Assembly: GCF_004016515.1 (NCBI RefSeq)
Contig: NZ_SACT01000004.1
Span: forward strand, 124,001-188,000
Source: Rubrivivax albus
Lineage (GTDB): Bacteria > Pseudomonadota > Gammaproteobacteria > Burkholderiales > Burkholderiaceae_C
Direction of reading: 5' to 3'
Length of the DNA stretch: 64,000 nucleotides
Shown here: positions 7,960 through 16,622 of the stretch, in pieces
Position numbering within the stretch: position 1 is the stretch's first letter
How the letters are laid out: the number at the start of each line of letters is the position of its first letter
Notes under the pieces: generated by a model
Database searches by the model: none
Seen by the model: the letters and a program-made list of their open reading frames with translations, nothing else
Told to the model about the DNA's origin: nothing
Program-made: the position numbers and the translations under genes

Positions 7960-9747
7960 TCACATTGCCGGCCCTTCGCGCCTCGGCGGGCAGCAGTGGA
8001 AGATGCGCCGCGTGCAGCCGGCGCAGATGGTTGGGTCCAGCCGCGGCACGATGGCGCCGAGCGGGTCGCTGCCCATCGGGAAGAAGTGGTCGACGCCCAG
8101 TTCCGCCTCCACGCCCGACTGTCGCAATTCCTCGCGCCCCTGGGCCTTGAGGTTGAAGACGTACAGGTCGCCGTCCATCGTGCGCCGTCGTCGGGCTTCC
8201 TGCGCCAGCATGCGGCCGCCGCTGAGGTCCACGAAGTTGACGCCGGGGCACACCAGCAGCAGGTGCTTCTGCAGCGGTTCGCGCTCGTCCACCTCGTGCA
8301 GCGTCTGCTGCACGTGGTCCACCGCGCCGAAGAACAGCGAGCCGTTGACGCGCAGGATCTTGAGCTGCGGGCAGTCCGGCAGATCGGTGTCGTTGGTGAA
8401 GTGGTAGTGCCCCGGTTCCGTCGACCGCTTGACGTCCTCGATCTGCGGCCGCGAGGTGCGGTTCAGGTACAGCAGCAGCGACAGCAGCACACCGACGTAG
8501 ATCGCGAATTCCAGCGGCATCAGCAGCGTGGCGGCGAAGGTCGTCACCAGCACCGTGGCCTCGGCACGCTGGCTGCGCAGGATCTCGCGGATCTCGTGCA
8601 CGTCGATCAGGCCCCAGGCCACCAGGAACAGCACGCCGGCCATCGCCGGCAGCGGCAGGAAGGCCACCAGTGGCGCTACGAACTGCAGGATCAGCAGCAG
8701 GCCGATGGCCGAGAACACCGCCGCCATCGGCGTGCGCCCACCCGAGGCCAGGTTCAGCCCGCTGCGGTTGAACGAGCCGCTGGACGGGTAGCCGCTGAAG
8801 AAGGCGCCGGCGATGTTGGACAGGCCCTGGCCGATGAATTCCTGGTTGGCGTCCAGCCGCTGTTCGGTACGCGCGGCCAGCGCGCGGGCGATCGACATCG
8901 CCTCGGTCAGCGACAGCACGGCCACCGCGATCGCGATCGGCAGCACCTCGCGCACAGTCTGGATCGACAGGTCGGGCGCCGACAGCGGCGGCAGCCCGCG
9001 GGGCAGCGCGCCGATGCTGTCGATGCCGGTGCGCTCGACGCCGAAGATCCAGTTCAGCAGCGCCGCCAGCAGGCTGCCGGCCACCATCGCCGTGATCATG
9101 TGCGGCACCCGCGGCAGGCGTTTGCGGGCGACGACGCTGATGACCAGCGTGAACACCGCCACCGCCGTCACCCACGGGTTGATCGACGCGGCCTGCGCGA
9201 CCAGGATCTCCAGCGCCTCGAAGAGATTGGCGCCGCGCGGGATCGGCAGGCCGAAGAAGTTTTTCAACTGACTGGCGGCGATCAGCACCGCCGCCCCGGT
9301 GGTGAAGCCGACGATCACCGTGTGCGAGACGAAGTTCATCAGCGCGCCCAGCCGCATCAGGCCGAGCGCGAGGTTGATCAGCCCCATCAGGAAGGCCAGC
9401 GTCAGTGCCAGTTGCACGAAGCGTTCGCTGCCGGGCTCGGCCAGCGGGCTCAGCGTGGCAAAGACGACGATGGAGATGGCCGTGGTCGGCCCCGAGACCA
9501 GGTGCCAGGAAGACCCCCACAGCGCGGCGATGATCACCGGCACCATCGCCGCGTACATGCCGTACTGCGGCGGCATCCCGGCAATGGTGGCGAAGGCCAC
9601 GCCCTGCGGCACCAGGATCAGCGCGCCGGTCAGGCCGGCGCCGAGGTCGGCCTTCAGGTTCTCGCGCGTGAGCCTCTGGCGCCAGGCCAGGAAGGGCAGC
9701 AACCGGCGCGCCAACGGGTGATTCAACGGCTGGAACAAGGGGCGCAT
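7960..9747 (-). CDS. SulP family anion (sulfate-type) transporter with STAS domain
   Basis: A 595-residue inner-membrane SulP/SLC26 transporter. The N-terminal 430 residues carry the membrane domain with the signature near the start (GLTGALILVPQGVAFATIAG) and the SGSFNRSGLNLASGGRTP loop. A cytoplasmic STAS domain follows at about 455-575 (VNGSLFFGAVDHV, VDLSGGRML). The last 25 residues have a CAGC...HCC cysteine cluster, which I recall as a recurring tail in proteobacterial SulP proteins. The substrate could be sulfate, bicarbonate or a dicarboxylate. It starts 22 bp after the stop of the sulfatase gene, which favours sulfate or another product of that enzyme. Confidence 0.88.
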   Translation of the reverse strand: MRPLFQPLNHPLARRLLPFLAWRQRLTRENLKADLGAGLTGALILVPQGVAFATIAGMPPQYGMYAAMVPVIIAALWGSSWHLVSGPTTAISIVVFATLSPLAEPGSERFVQLALTLAFLMGLINLALGLMRLGALMNFVSHTVIVGFTTGAAVLIAASQLKNFFGLPIPRGANLFEALEILVAQAASINPWVTAVAVFTLVISVVARKRLPRVPHMITAMVAGSLLAALLNWIFGVERTGIDSIGALPRGLPPLSAPDLSIQTVREVLPIAIAVAVLSLTEAMSIARALAARTEQRLDANQEFIGQGLSNIAGAFFSGYPSSGSFNRSGLNLASGGRTPMAAVFSAIGLLLILQFVAPLVAFLPLPAMAGVLFLVAWGLIDVHEIREILRSQRAEATVLVTTFAATLLMPLEFAIYVGVLLSLLLYLNRTSRPQIEDVKRSTEPGHYHFTNDTDLPDCPQLKILRVNGSLFFGAVDHVQQTLHEVDEREPLQKHLLLVCPGVNFVDLSGGRMLAQEARRRRTMDGDLYVFNLKAQGREELRQSGVEAELGVDHFFPMGSDPLGAIVPRLDPTICAGCTRRIFHCCPPRREGPAM

Positions 9748-9769
9748 TGTGGCACCCGCGTGGCTGGGC

Positions 9770-11092
9770 TCAGCGCTGCGGCATGTCCTTCGGGCCGTAG
9801 CCAAGGCTGACGCTGGCGTCGTCCGGGATCGTCGGCATGGTCTCATCCCAGGCCAGCCAGGCCTCGCGCATCACGGCCAGCCGATCGGGGTCGCGCGGCG
9901 CCAGGTTGGCGCGCTCGCGCGCATCGCTGCGGATGTCGAACAGGTACTCGTGGTCGTCGACCTTCAGGTACTTCCAGTCACCGTCACGGTAGGCCCGCTG
10001 CTGGCGGTGGTTCATGCGCCAGTGCATCGGCCGTGCGAAGGTGTCGGCCGGGTCGGCCAGCACGCGCGCGAGCGACACGCCGTCCAGCGGGTAGTCCGGG
10101 TGCGGTGAGCCGCCGCCGAGTTCGAGCATGGTGGCCGACCAGTCCATGGTCAGGCAGTGCTGCGCGGTCACGCCGCCGGCCGGGATGCCCTTGGGCCAAT
10201 GCGCGATCCACGGCACGCGGATGCCGCCTTCGGTGAGGTCCATCTTGCCGCCCACCAGCGGCCAGTTGTCGCTGAAGCGCTCGCCGCCGTTGTCGCTGGT
10301 GAAGACGATGAGGGTGTTCTCCAGCTGGCCGGTCTGGCGCAGCGCGTCCACCAGCCAGCCGATGCCCTCGTCCATGTGGTGGATCATGCGGCGGTAGCTG
10401 TGCACGTTGCCACCGTGCAGGTGGAACAGGTTGGCCGCCACCTCCGGCGCGACATGCGCGTCGTCGCGCGTCTCCCAGGGCCAGTGTGGCGCGGTGTAGT
10501 GCAGGCTCAGGAAGAAGGGCGTGCCGGCCCTGGCCCTTTCGGCATGCCGTTGCACGAAGTCCACTGCGCGGCGGCTGAACACGTCGGTCAGGTAGCCGAC
10601 CTCGCGGTGTTCCTGCTCGCCGATGAACAGGTCGTGGTCGCCCTTGCTGGAGCAGTGGGTGAAGTAGTCGACGCCACCGGCCATGATGCCGAAGAACTCG
10701 TCGTAGCCCGAGCGCAGCGGGCCGAAGTGCGGCGGGTAGCCCAGGTGCCACTTGCCGACCAGGCCGGTGGCGTAGCCGGCCTCGCGCAGGCGCGATGGCA
10801 GGGTGGGGATCTCCGGCGGTAGGCCCAGCCGCGGGTCGCCCTTGCTTCGGCTGTTGATCGGCTCCTCCAGCGCGCCGCGCAGGCGGTACTGGTAGCGCAT
10901 CGTGATCATCGCGAAGCGCGTGGGCGAGCACACCGGGGAGTTGGCGTAGCCCTCCTCGAAGCGCAGCCCGCCGGCGGCCAGTGCGTCGATGTGCGGCGAG
11001 ACGGCGCCGAAGGGCGCCTGCCGGCCGCCGTAGCAGCCCAGGTCGGCATAACCGAGGTCGTCGGAGACGATGAAGATGATGTTGGGCTTCAT
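9770..11092 (-). CDS. type I sulfatase (cysteine type), cytoplasmic
   Basis: A 440-residue sulfatase that should hydrolyse a sulfate ester (alkaline-phosphatase superfamily). The metal-binding start MKPNIIFIVSDDLGYADLG gives Asp11-Asp12, and the activation motif C55-S-P-T-R59 is the site where Cys is turned into formylglycine. VGKWHLG and FTSDNGG are further active-site elements. There is no signal peptide, so the substrate must be imported. Maturation needs a formylglycine-generating enzyme, none of which is visible here. It lies 26 bp after the TRAP permease stop and 22 bp before the SulP start. The real substrate is unknown; arylsulfatase or another sulfated carbon compound are options. 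Confidence 0.92.
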   Translation of the reverse strand: MKPNIIFIVSDDLGYADLGCYGGRQAPFGAVSPHIDALAAGGLRFEEGYANSPVCSPTRFAMITMRYQYRLRGALEEPINSRSKGDPRLGLPPEIPTLPSRLREAGYATGLVGKWHLGYPPHFGPLRSGYDEFFGIMAGGVDYFTHCSSKGDHDLFIGEQEHREVGYLTDVFSRRAVDFVQRHAERARAGTPFFLSLHYTAPHWPWETRDDAHVAPEVAANLFHLHGGNVHSYRRMIHHMDEGIGWLVDALRQTGQLENTLIVFTSDNGGERFSDNWPLVGGKMDLTEGGIRVPWIAHWPKGIPAGGVTAQHCLTMDWSATMLELGGGSPHPDYPLDGVSLARVLADPADTFARPMHWRMNHRQQRAYRDGDWKYLKVDDHEYLFDIRSDARERANLAPRDPDRLAVMREAWLAWDETMPTIPDDASVSLGYGPKDMPQR

Positions 11093-11118
11093 GAGGCGCG
11101 CTCGGAGTCTCGGTGGCT

Positions 11119-13068
11119 TCAGTGATCCCGGGCAGGCGTGGCCGCCGACACGGATTGCCCGGCACCCCGACCGAGGTGGTGCGTACCCAGCAGCAGCGCG
11201 GCCAGCACGCCACCGGCCAGGTCGGAGTAGTGGCCGGGCGCGAACAGCAGCACCGCGGCCGCTGTTCGCCCCAGCGTCGCCGGCCAGCCCAGCGCTCGCC
11301 GGTCGAAGCGCACCAGCGCGCTGCCCAGCAGGGTGATGCCCAGCAGCAGCTTGGCCACCAGCCACAGGTAAGGCCCCCACGCGAAGACGGCGCCGGCGGC
11401 CGGCACGGTCAGGATCAGCGGGTTGTAGGCGAAGGCGAACGGGATCACGAAGATCATGATGCCGATGCGCGATGCCTCTACCGCGGTGCCGATCGGCCGG
11501 CCGCCCGAGATGGCCGCGGCCGCATAGGCGGCAATGGCCACCGGCGGTGTGATGGCCGAGGCCACGGCGATGAAGAACACGAACATGTGGGCCGTCAGCG
11601 GCTCCAGCCCGAAGGCCTTCATCGACGGCAGCGCGATGGCCGCCACCGTCACGTAGGCCGGCAGCGTGGGCATGCCCATGCCCAGCACGATGCAGCCGCC
11701 GGCCACCACCAGCAGTGCGATGAGCATCGAGTGGTCCAGCGCCTGGCTCAGCAGCACGCCGAACTTCACCGGCACGCCGGTGGCGGCCAGCGTCGAGATC
11801 ACGATGCCCACCGCGGCAATGGCCATCAGCAGCCCGGCAAAGGTGGCACCGCCGTTGGCCAGGCTCTTGACCAGCAGCAGCGGGCGGCGCCGCACCGTCG
11901 GGTTGATGAAGCTCAGCGGCAGCAGCAGGCCGATGGCCGCCATCGACGCGCCCGCGGCCGACAGGCCGATGACCAGCAGCACCACGATGAGCGCCAGCGG
12001 GCCGAAGACGAGCAGCAGGTTCAGGTAGTCCTGCGGGGTCGGCGGCGGCACGGTCGCGGTGGAGGCGTCGGGCCGGATGCCGAGCCGGCGCGATTCGAAC
12101 ACGATCACCGCGAACAGGCTGACGTAGTAGGCCAGCACCGGCAGCAGCACCGCGACGACGACGGTGAGGTAGCTCACACCCACGTAGTCGGCCATCACCA
12201 GGGCCGCGGCGCCCATGATGGGCGGCATGATCTGCCCGCCGGACGAGGCCGCGGCCTCCACGCCACCGGCGAAGTTGGCCGAGAAGCCGCGCTTGCGGAT
12301 CATCGGGATCGTGACCACCCCCGTGCCGACCACGTTGGCCACCGCGCTGCCCGAGACCGAGCCGAACAGCGCCGACGACAGCACTGCGGCGTGCGCCGGG
12401 CCGCCGGCGGTGCGGCGCATCATCGAGAACGCGATGCGGATCATCGACTCGCCCGCCCCCGCGCCTTCGAGCAGGGCGCCCAGGATGATGAACGGGAACA
12501 CCGTGGTGATGACGATGGCGAAGGTGCCGCCCAGGATGCCGGTGTCCAGGCTGAACCACAGGTTCTGCGCCAGCAGTTCGTTCAGGTCGCCACCGGCGGT
12601 CTGCAGGAAGCCGGGCCACCACGGGCCGGTGACCAGGTAGCCGATGCCCAGCGCACCCAGCAGCGCCACCGGCGCGCCCCAGATGCGCCAGCAGAAGAAA
12701 AGGGAGGCCGCGGCCGCGGCCACCGCGATGGCGGCTTCCCTGGGGCCGAACAGGATCATCGCGTCGTCCATCGCGATGGCCACGCCGTAGTACGACCAGG
12801 CCGCCGCGCTGAGCACGGCGGCGCCGACGAGGCCGGCGACCCACAGCCATCCGCGTGCCGGCCGCTGCGCAGGGTCCTTGAGCGAGATCGCCACCACCCA
12901 CGCGCACAGCGTGATGAAGCTGGCTCGGAACATCTCCATCGGGAACGGCCCGAGACGGAAGCTGCCGATGGCCGGCATCACGTTGGCCATGCCGTAGACG
13001 GTGACGGCCAGCGCCAGCGCGGTCGACAGGCGGTCACGCCACGAGGCGGGCGTCGCGGGGGCACTCAT
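11119..13068 (-). CDS. TRAP transporter fused permease (4TM/12TM)
   Basis: A 649-residue fused small and large permease of a TAXI-type TRAP transporter. About 16 hydrophobic segments are visible. The large-subunit signatures are SSALFGSVSGSAVANVVGTG, SSGGQIMPPIMGAAAL and GMGMPTLPAYVTVA. It moves an organic anion into the cytoplasm using a sodium or proton gradient, with the periplasmic TAXI protein encoded just upstream as its partner. The gap to that gene is 87 bp, and the sulfatase follows after 26 bp, suggesting one transcript. Start ATG at 13068; ggagacc precedes it. Confidence 0.93.
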   Translation of the reverse strand: MSAPATPASWRDRLSTALALAVTVYGMANVMPAIGSFRLGPFPMEMFRASFITLCAWVVAISLKDPAQRPARGWLWVAGLVGAAVLSAAAWSYYGVAIAMDDAMILFGPREAAIAVAAAAASLFFCWRIWGAPVALLGALGIGYLVTGPWWPGFLQTAGGDLNELLAQNLWFSLDTGILGGTFAIVITTVFPFIILGALLEGAGAGESMIRIAFSMMRRTAGGPAHAAVLSSALFGSVSGSAVANVVGTGVVTIPMIRKRGFSANFAGGVEAAASSGGQIMPPIMGAAALVMADYVGVSYLTVVVAVLLPVLAYYVSLFAVIVFESRRLGIRPDASTATVPPPTPQDYLNLLLVFGPLALIVVLLVIGLSAAGASMAAIGLLLPLSFINPTVRRRPLLLVKSLANGGATFAGLLMAIAAVGIVISTLAATGVPVKFGVLLSQALDHSMLIALLVVAGGCIVLGMGMPTLPAYVTVAAIALPSMKAFGLEPLTAHMFVFFIAVASAITPPVAIAAYAAAAISGGRPIGTAVEASRIGIMIFVIPFAFAYNPLILTVPAAGAVFAWGPYLWLVAKLLLGITLLGSALVRFDRRALGWPATLGRTAAAVLLFAPGHYSDLAGGVLAALLLGTHHLGRGAGQSVSAATPARDH

Positions 13069-13155
13069 CCATTGGTCTCCTCAAGGGGCCAGGACGCAGG
13101 ACGCGCCCGGCTGCACGCGCAGCCCGGCGCATGGCCGCCAGGGGTGCGGTGTGGC

Positions 13156-14157
13156 CTAGCGGGCGACCAGAGCGGCGGGCACCGCGCGGCCCACCTCCTG
13201 GTAGTACTTCAGTGCGCCCGGGTGCAACGGCGCCACCAGGCCGCTGAGCGCGTCGTCGGCGCTCAGCACCGCCAGCGACGCGTTGCCGGCCTTGAGTGCG
13301 GTCAGGCTCTCGAAGTAGGTCTTGGTCAGCTTGTACGCCAGGTCGTCCGACAGGTCCTTGCGCACCGCCATCATCATCAGCGTCTGCCAGGTGGTGACGG
13401 GCTCGGTGTTGACCATGCCGGGGTAGGTGCCGGGCGGAATGGTGTTGACCTGCATGCCCAGCGCCGCCGGCGGCGCCTCCTTGTTCGCCAGGCCCAGCAG
13501 GCGGATCTTGCGCGACAGCGACAGTTCCACCAGCGCCTGCGAACCGAGCGAGAACGCGCCCACGTAGACGTCGTACTGGCCGTCCTGGAAGCCGGCCGTG
13601 GCCACGCCCCAGGGCGCCTTGATGCCCTCGTAGTCCTTGCCTTCCTCGAGGCCCGACGCGGCCTTGATCAGGCCGCGGATCTGCGCGTTGGCCGCCCCCG
13701 CCGGCGGGCCGATGTAGACGCGCTTGCCCTTCAGGTCCGACCAGTTCTGCACCTTGCCGTCGGCCCAGGTGATGACGTGCCAGGTGCTGGCCGAGAAGGC
13801 CCACAGCGAACGCACGTTGTCGGCCAGCGCCTTGGCCTTGTCACCCATCTGCGCGTACGGGCCGGTGCCGGCCACAAGGCTGACGTAGGCCGGCAGCGGG
13901 ATCACCGACGCGTCGAGCGTGCCCTGGCCGATCTTGAGCTGCGACTTGGTCAGCGTCTGCCCCATGGCGAGTTCGACGTCGACGCCGGCCTTGGCCCACA
14001 GCGGGGCCATGCTCTGCGGCATCAGGCCGACGACGCTGTTGGCCGCGGTGGTCTCCATCGACACCTTCTGCGCCTGCGCGCCCAGGGCGCTGCAGGCCAC
14101 GAGCGCCAGTGCCAGGTGGCGCCATGCGCGGCGCGGTGAACGGGGGGAATCGGTCAT
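13156..14157 (-). CDS. TAXI family TRAP transporter solute-binding protein
   Basis: A 333-residue periplasmic binding protein. The signal peptide spans about residues 1-29 (RRAWRHLALALVACSALGAQA, cut before QKVSM). The mature part has family markers SVVGLMPQSMAPLWAKAGVD, GKRVYIGPPAGAANAQI and VNTIPPGTYPG. AGGAG lies 7 bases before the ATG at 14157. It is the first gene of the presumed TAXI - TRAP - sulfatase - SulP transcript and faces a divergent LysR gene across 115 bp. The ligand is unknown; TAXI proteins often bind small carboxylates or glutamate-like compounds. Confidence 0.93.
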   Translation of the reverse strand: MTDSPRSPRRAWRHLALALVACSALGAQAQKVSMETTAANSVVGLMPQSMAPLWAKAGVDVELAMGQTLTKSQLKIGQGTLDASVIPLPAYVSLVAGTGPYAQMGDKAKALADNVRSLWAFSASTWHVITWADGKVQNWSDLKGKRVYIGPPAGAANAQIRGLIKAASGLEEGKDYEGIKAPWGVATAGFQDGQYDVYVGAFSLGSQALVELSLSRKIRLLGLANKEAPPAALGMQVNTIPPGTYPGMVNTEPVTTWQTLMMMAVRKDLSDDLAYKLTKTYFESLTALKAGNASLAVLSADDALSGLVAPLHPGALKYYQEVGRAVPAALVAR

Positions 14158-14272
14158 CGGTTGTCTCCTGTCGGTGGGCAGTCCGCCGGATCGAGCCGAC
14201 GGTGACCCGAGCGTAGGGCCCCGAGTGCCATCCGTAAAATTGATTCGATCGGTCGACGACAAAGGTTTTTCG

Positions 14273-15220
14273 ATGGATCCTCGCCACCTGGTGCAGCTCG
14301 CCACCATCCTCGAGCGGGGCTCGATCACGCGCGCCAGCCAGGTGCTGCACCTGACGCAGCCCACGCTCACGCACAACATGCGCACGCTGGAGATGCAGGC
14401 CGGCGGCCGCCTGTTCGAGCGCAGCCGGCTCGGGGTGCGCAGCACGCCGCTAGGTGAACTGCTGGCGCGCGAGGGTCGCGACATCCAGCGCCGCATCGCC
14501 GACGCGCGTGCCGCCAGCGCGCGACACCGGCTGGGCATGCGCAACCACGTTCGCATCGGCTCGGGGCCGATCATCGGCGCGGCGCTGCTGGACGGCCTGG
14601 CCGAACGCCTGCTGCAGCAGCAGCCGGACCTGGGGCTGACCCTGCAGTGTGACCGGACACACCTGCTGGTGGAACAGCTGGTGGACGGCCTGCACGACCT
14701 GGCGATCGCCCCGACCTGGCTGGACCGTCCACCGCAGGGCATCGCGCGCGAACGGCTGGTCGCCGACCGCCTGGGGGTCTTCTGCGGGCCAGGTCATCCG
14801 CTGGCCCAGCGAGGCCGGCTCACGGCAGCGGACGACGATGGGCTGCGCTGGCTGACCCTGGGCGAGGCTTCGCCTTTCGACAAGGGCGTGTTCTCCATGT
14901 TGAACGAGGTCGGCCTGAGCGCGGCCCGTGCCGAGATCAGCGCGCGGGGCGATGCGATGGTGCTGTTGCGGCTGCTGATGCAGGGCCGCCACCTGGCGGT
15001 GCTGCCACGCGCCCCGGTGCTGCTGATGCGCGGCTTCTTCCCCGTGGTCGAACTGCAGACCGATGCCGCACCGCGCTCACGCGACATCTACCTCTGGACA
15101 CGCGAGGCGCAGCACGACGACCCGGTGCTCGCCGCCGTGCGCCGCACCGTGCTGGACCTTGCGGCCGAACGCGTCGCCGAGTTGCAGGGCATCGGCTATC
15201 GTGGCGAGGATGAGCGCTGA
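14273..15220 (+). CDS. LysR family transcriptional regulator
   Basis: A 315-residue LysR regulator. The N-terminal winged helix-turn-helix (MDPRHLVQLATILERGSIT, QPTLTHNMRTLE) is followed by a periplasmic-binding-like effector domain from about residue 90. It is transcribed divergently from the TAXI/TRAP/sulfatase genes across 115 bp, the standard arrangement for a LysR protein controlling its neighbour and itself. Its stop overlaps the start of the exonuclease I gene by 11 bases, which links the two translationally although they are functionally unrelated. The inducer is unknown. Confidence 0.92.
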   Translation: MDPRHLVQLATILERGSITRASQVLHLTQPTLTHNMRTLEMQAGGRLFERSRLGVRSTPLGELLAREGRDIQRRIADARAASARHRLGMRNHVRIGSGPIIGAALLDGLAERLLQQQPDLGLTLQCDRTHLLVEQLVDGLHDLAIAPTWLDRPPQGIARERLVADRLGVFCGPGHPLAQRGRLTAADDDGLRWLTLGEASPFDKGVFSMLNEVGLSAARAEISARGDAMVLLRLLMQGRHLAVLPRAPVLLMRGFFPVVELQTDAAPRSRDIYLWTREAQHDDPVLAAVRRTVLDLAAERVAELQGIGYRGEDER

Positions 15221-16616
15221 CTTCAGCTTCTACTGGCACGACTACGAGACCTTCGGCCGCGACCCGCGGCGCGACCGGCCGGCGCAGTTCGCCGGCGTGC
15301 GTACCGACGCCGACCTGAACGAGGTCGGCGAGCCGCTGCTGCAGTACTGCGCCCCGGCCCCGGACTTCCTGCCCGACCCGGAGGCCTGCCTGCTCACCGG
15401 CATCACGCCGCAGACCTGCCTGGAGCGTGGCGTGCCGGAACAGGCCTTCGCCGCCGCCATAGAGGCCGAACTGGCCCGCCCTGGCACCTGCGGCGTGGGC
15501 TACAACAGCATCCGCTTCGACGACGAGGTCACGCGCTTCATGCTGTGGCGCAACCTGGCCGACCCGTATGCACGCGAGTGGCAGAACGGCTGCAGCCGCT
15601 GGGATCTGCTGGACGTGGTGCGCGCGGCCTGGTCGCTGCGGCCCGACGGCCTGCGGTGGCCGACCCACGACGACGGCCGGGCGTCCTTCAAGCTGGAGCA
15701 CCTGACCGCCGCCAACGGCCTGGCGCACGAGGCGGCGCACGATGCGTTGTCCGACGTGCGCGCCACCATCGCCGTGGCACGCGCCGTCAAGACCGCGCAG
15801 CCGCGGCTGTGGGACTTCTGCCTGAAGCTGCGCGACAAGCACGCCGTGTGGGCCGAGATCGGCCAGGCGCGGCCCTTCGTGCACCTGTCGGGCATGTACC
15901 CGGTGGAGCGCGGCTGCCTGGCCGTGGTGTGGCCGTTGGCCCCGCACCCGACGAACAAGAACGAGCTCATCGTGTGGGACCTGGCCGAGGACCCGCAGGC
16001 CCTGGCGTCGCTGACGCTGGAGGAAGCGCGACTGCGGATGTTCACGCGCAGCGCTGACCTGCCCGAGGGTGTGACGCGGCTGTCCATCAAAACCATCCAC
16101 GTCAACAAGAGCCCGGTTGTCTTCGGCAACCTGAAGGCATTGGGCACGGCGGTGCAGCGCTGGCAGATCGACGTCGACCAGGCGCTGCGCCACGCCGAGC
16201 GTGCCGCCGCGCTGGGCGGCCTGATGGACGGCATGTGGGCCGAACTGTTCCAGCGGCCCGACGACGGGGCCGTGCGCGACGTCGACGAGGACCTCTACGG
16301 CGGCTTCGTCGGCAACGCCGACCGCGCGCTGCTGCAGCGCCTGCGTCGGCTGTCGCCCCGCGAACTGGCCGAACGCCAGCCGGCCTTCGACGACCCGCGG
16401 CTGGACGAGTTGTTCTTCCGCTATCGCGCACGCAACTTCCCCGACACGCTGGGCGACGCGGGCCGTGAACGCTGGGCGGCCCACTGCGCTGACCGCTTCG
16501 GCGAGGTGATCGGCCCCTGGCAGGAGAAGCTCGATACCCTGGCCGAGACGGCCGACGACGACGGCCAGGCGCTGCTGGGCGAACTGATGGACTACGCGGA
16601 GTCGATCGCGCCCTGA
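15210..16616 (+). CDS. sbcB: exodeoxyribonuclease I
   Basis: A 468-residue DEDDh exonuclease that degrades single-stranded DNA 3' to 5' in recombination and mismatch repair. The ExoI-specific start FYWHDYETFGRDPRRDRPAQFAG gives the first catalytic Asp-x-Glu. GYNSIRFDDE is the second element and AHDALSDVRATI the third, with catalytic His and Asp. The SH3-like and C-terminal helical domains (HVNKSPVVFGNLKAL) are present, and length matches E. coli SbcB. The ATG at 15210 lies inside the end of the LysR gene (ATGAGCGCTGA). The convergent hydrolase gene ends only 6 bp downstream. Confidence 0.94.
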   Translation: MSADFSFYWHDYETFGRDPRRDRPAQFAGVRTDADLNEVGEPLLQYCAPAPDFLPDPEACLLTGITPQTCLERGVPEQAFAAAIEAELARPGTCGVGYNSIRFDDEVTRFMLWRNLADPYAREWQNGCSRWDLLDVVRAAWSLRPDGLRWPTHDDGRASFKLEHLTAANGLAHEAAHDALSDVRATIAVARAVKTAQPRLWDFCLKLRDKHAVWAEIGQARPFVHLSGMYPVERGCLAVVWPLAPHPTNKNELIVWDLAEDPQALASLTLEEARLRMFTRSADLPEGVTRLSIKTIHVNKSPVVFGNLKALGTAVQRWQIDVDQALRHAERAAALGGLMDGMWAELFQRPDDGAVRDVDEDLYGGFVGNADRALLQRLRRLSPRELAERQPAFDDPRLDELFFRYRARNFPDTLGDAGRERWAAHCADRFGEVIGPWQEKLDTLAETADDDGQALLGELMDYAESIAP

Positions 16617-16622
16617 TCGGCC

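Noticed and set aside
9770..12907. A continuous minus-strand open frame of over 1000 codons
   Set aside because: It is the sulfatase frame extended antisense-free through the TRAP permease region. The upstream part is a low-complexity shadow of the permease gene, which is well supported in another frame.
11113..14139. A 1008-codon plus-strand open frame
   Set aside because: His/Gln/Arg-rich composition typical of a shadow frame in GC-rich DNA, fully antisense to the TRAP and TAXI genes, which have clear family matches.
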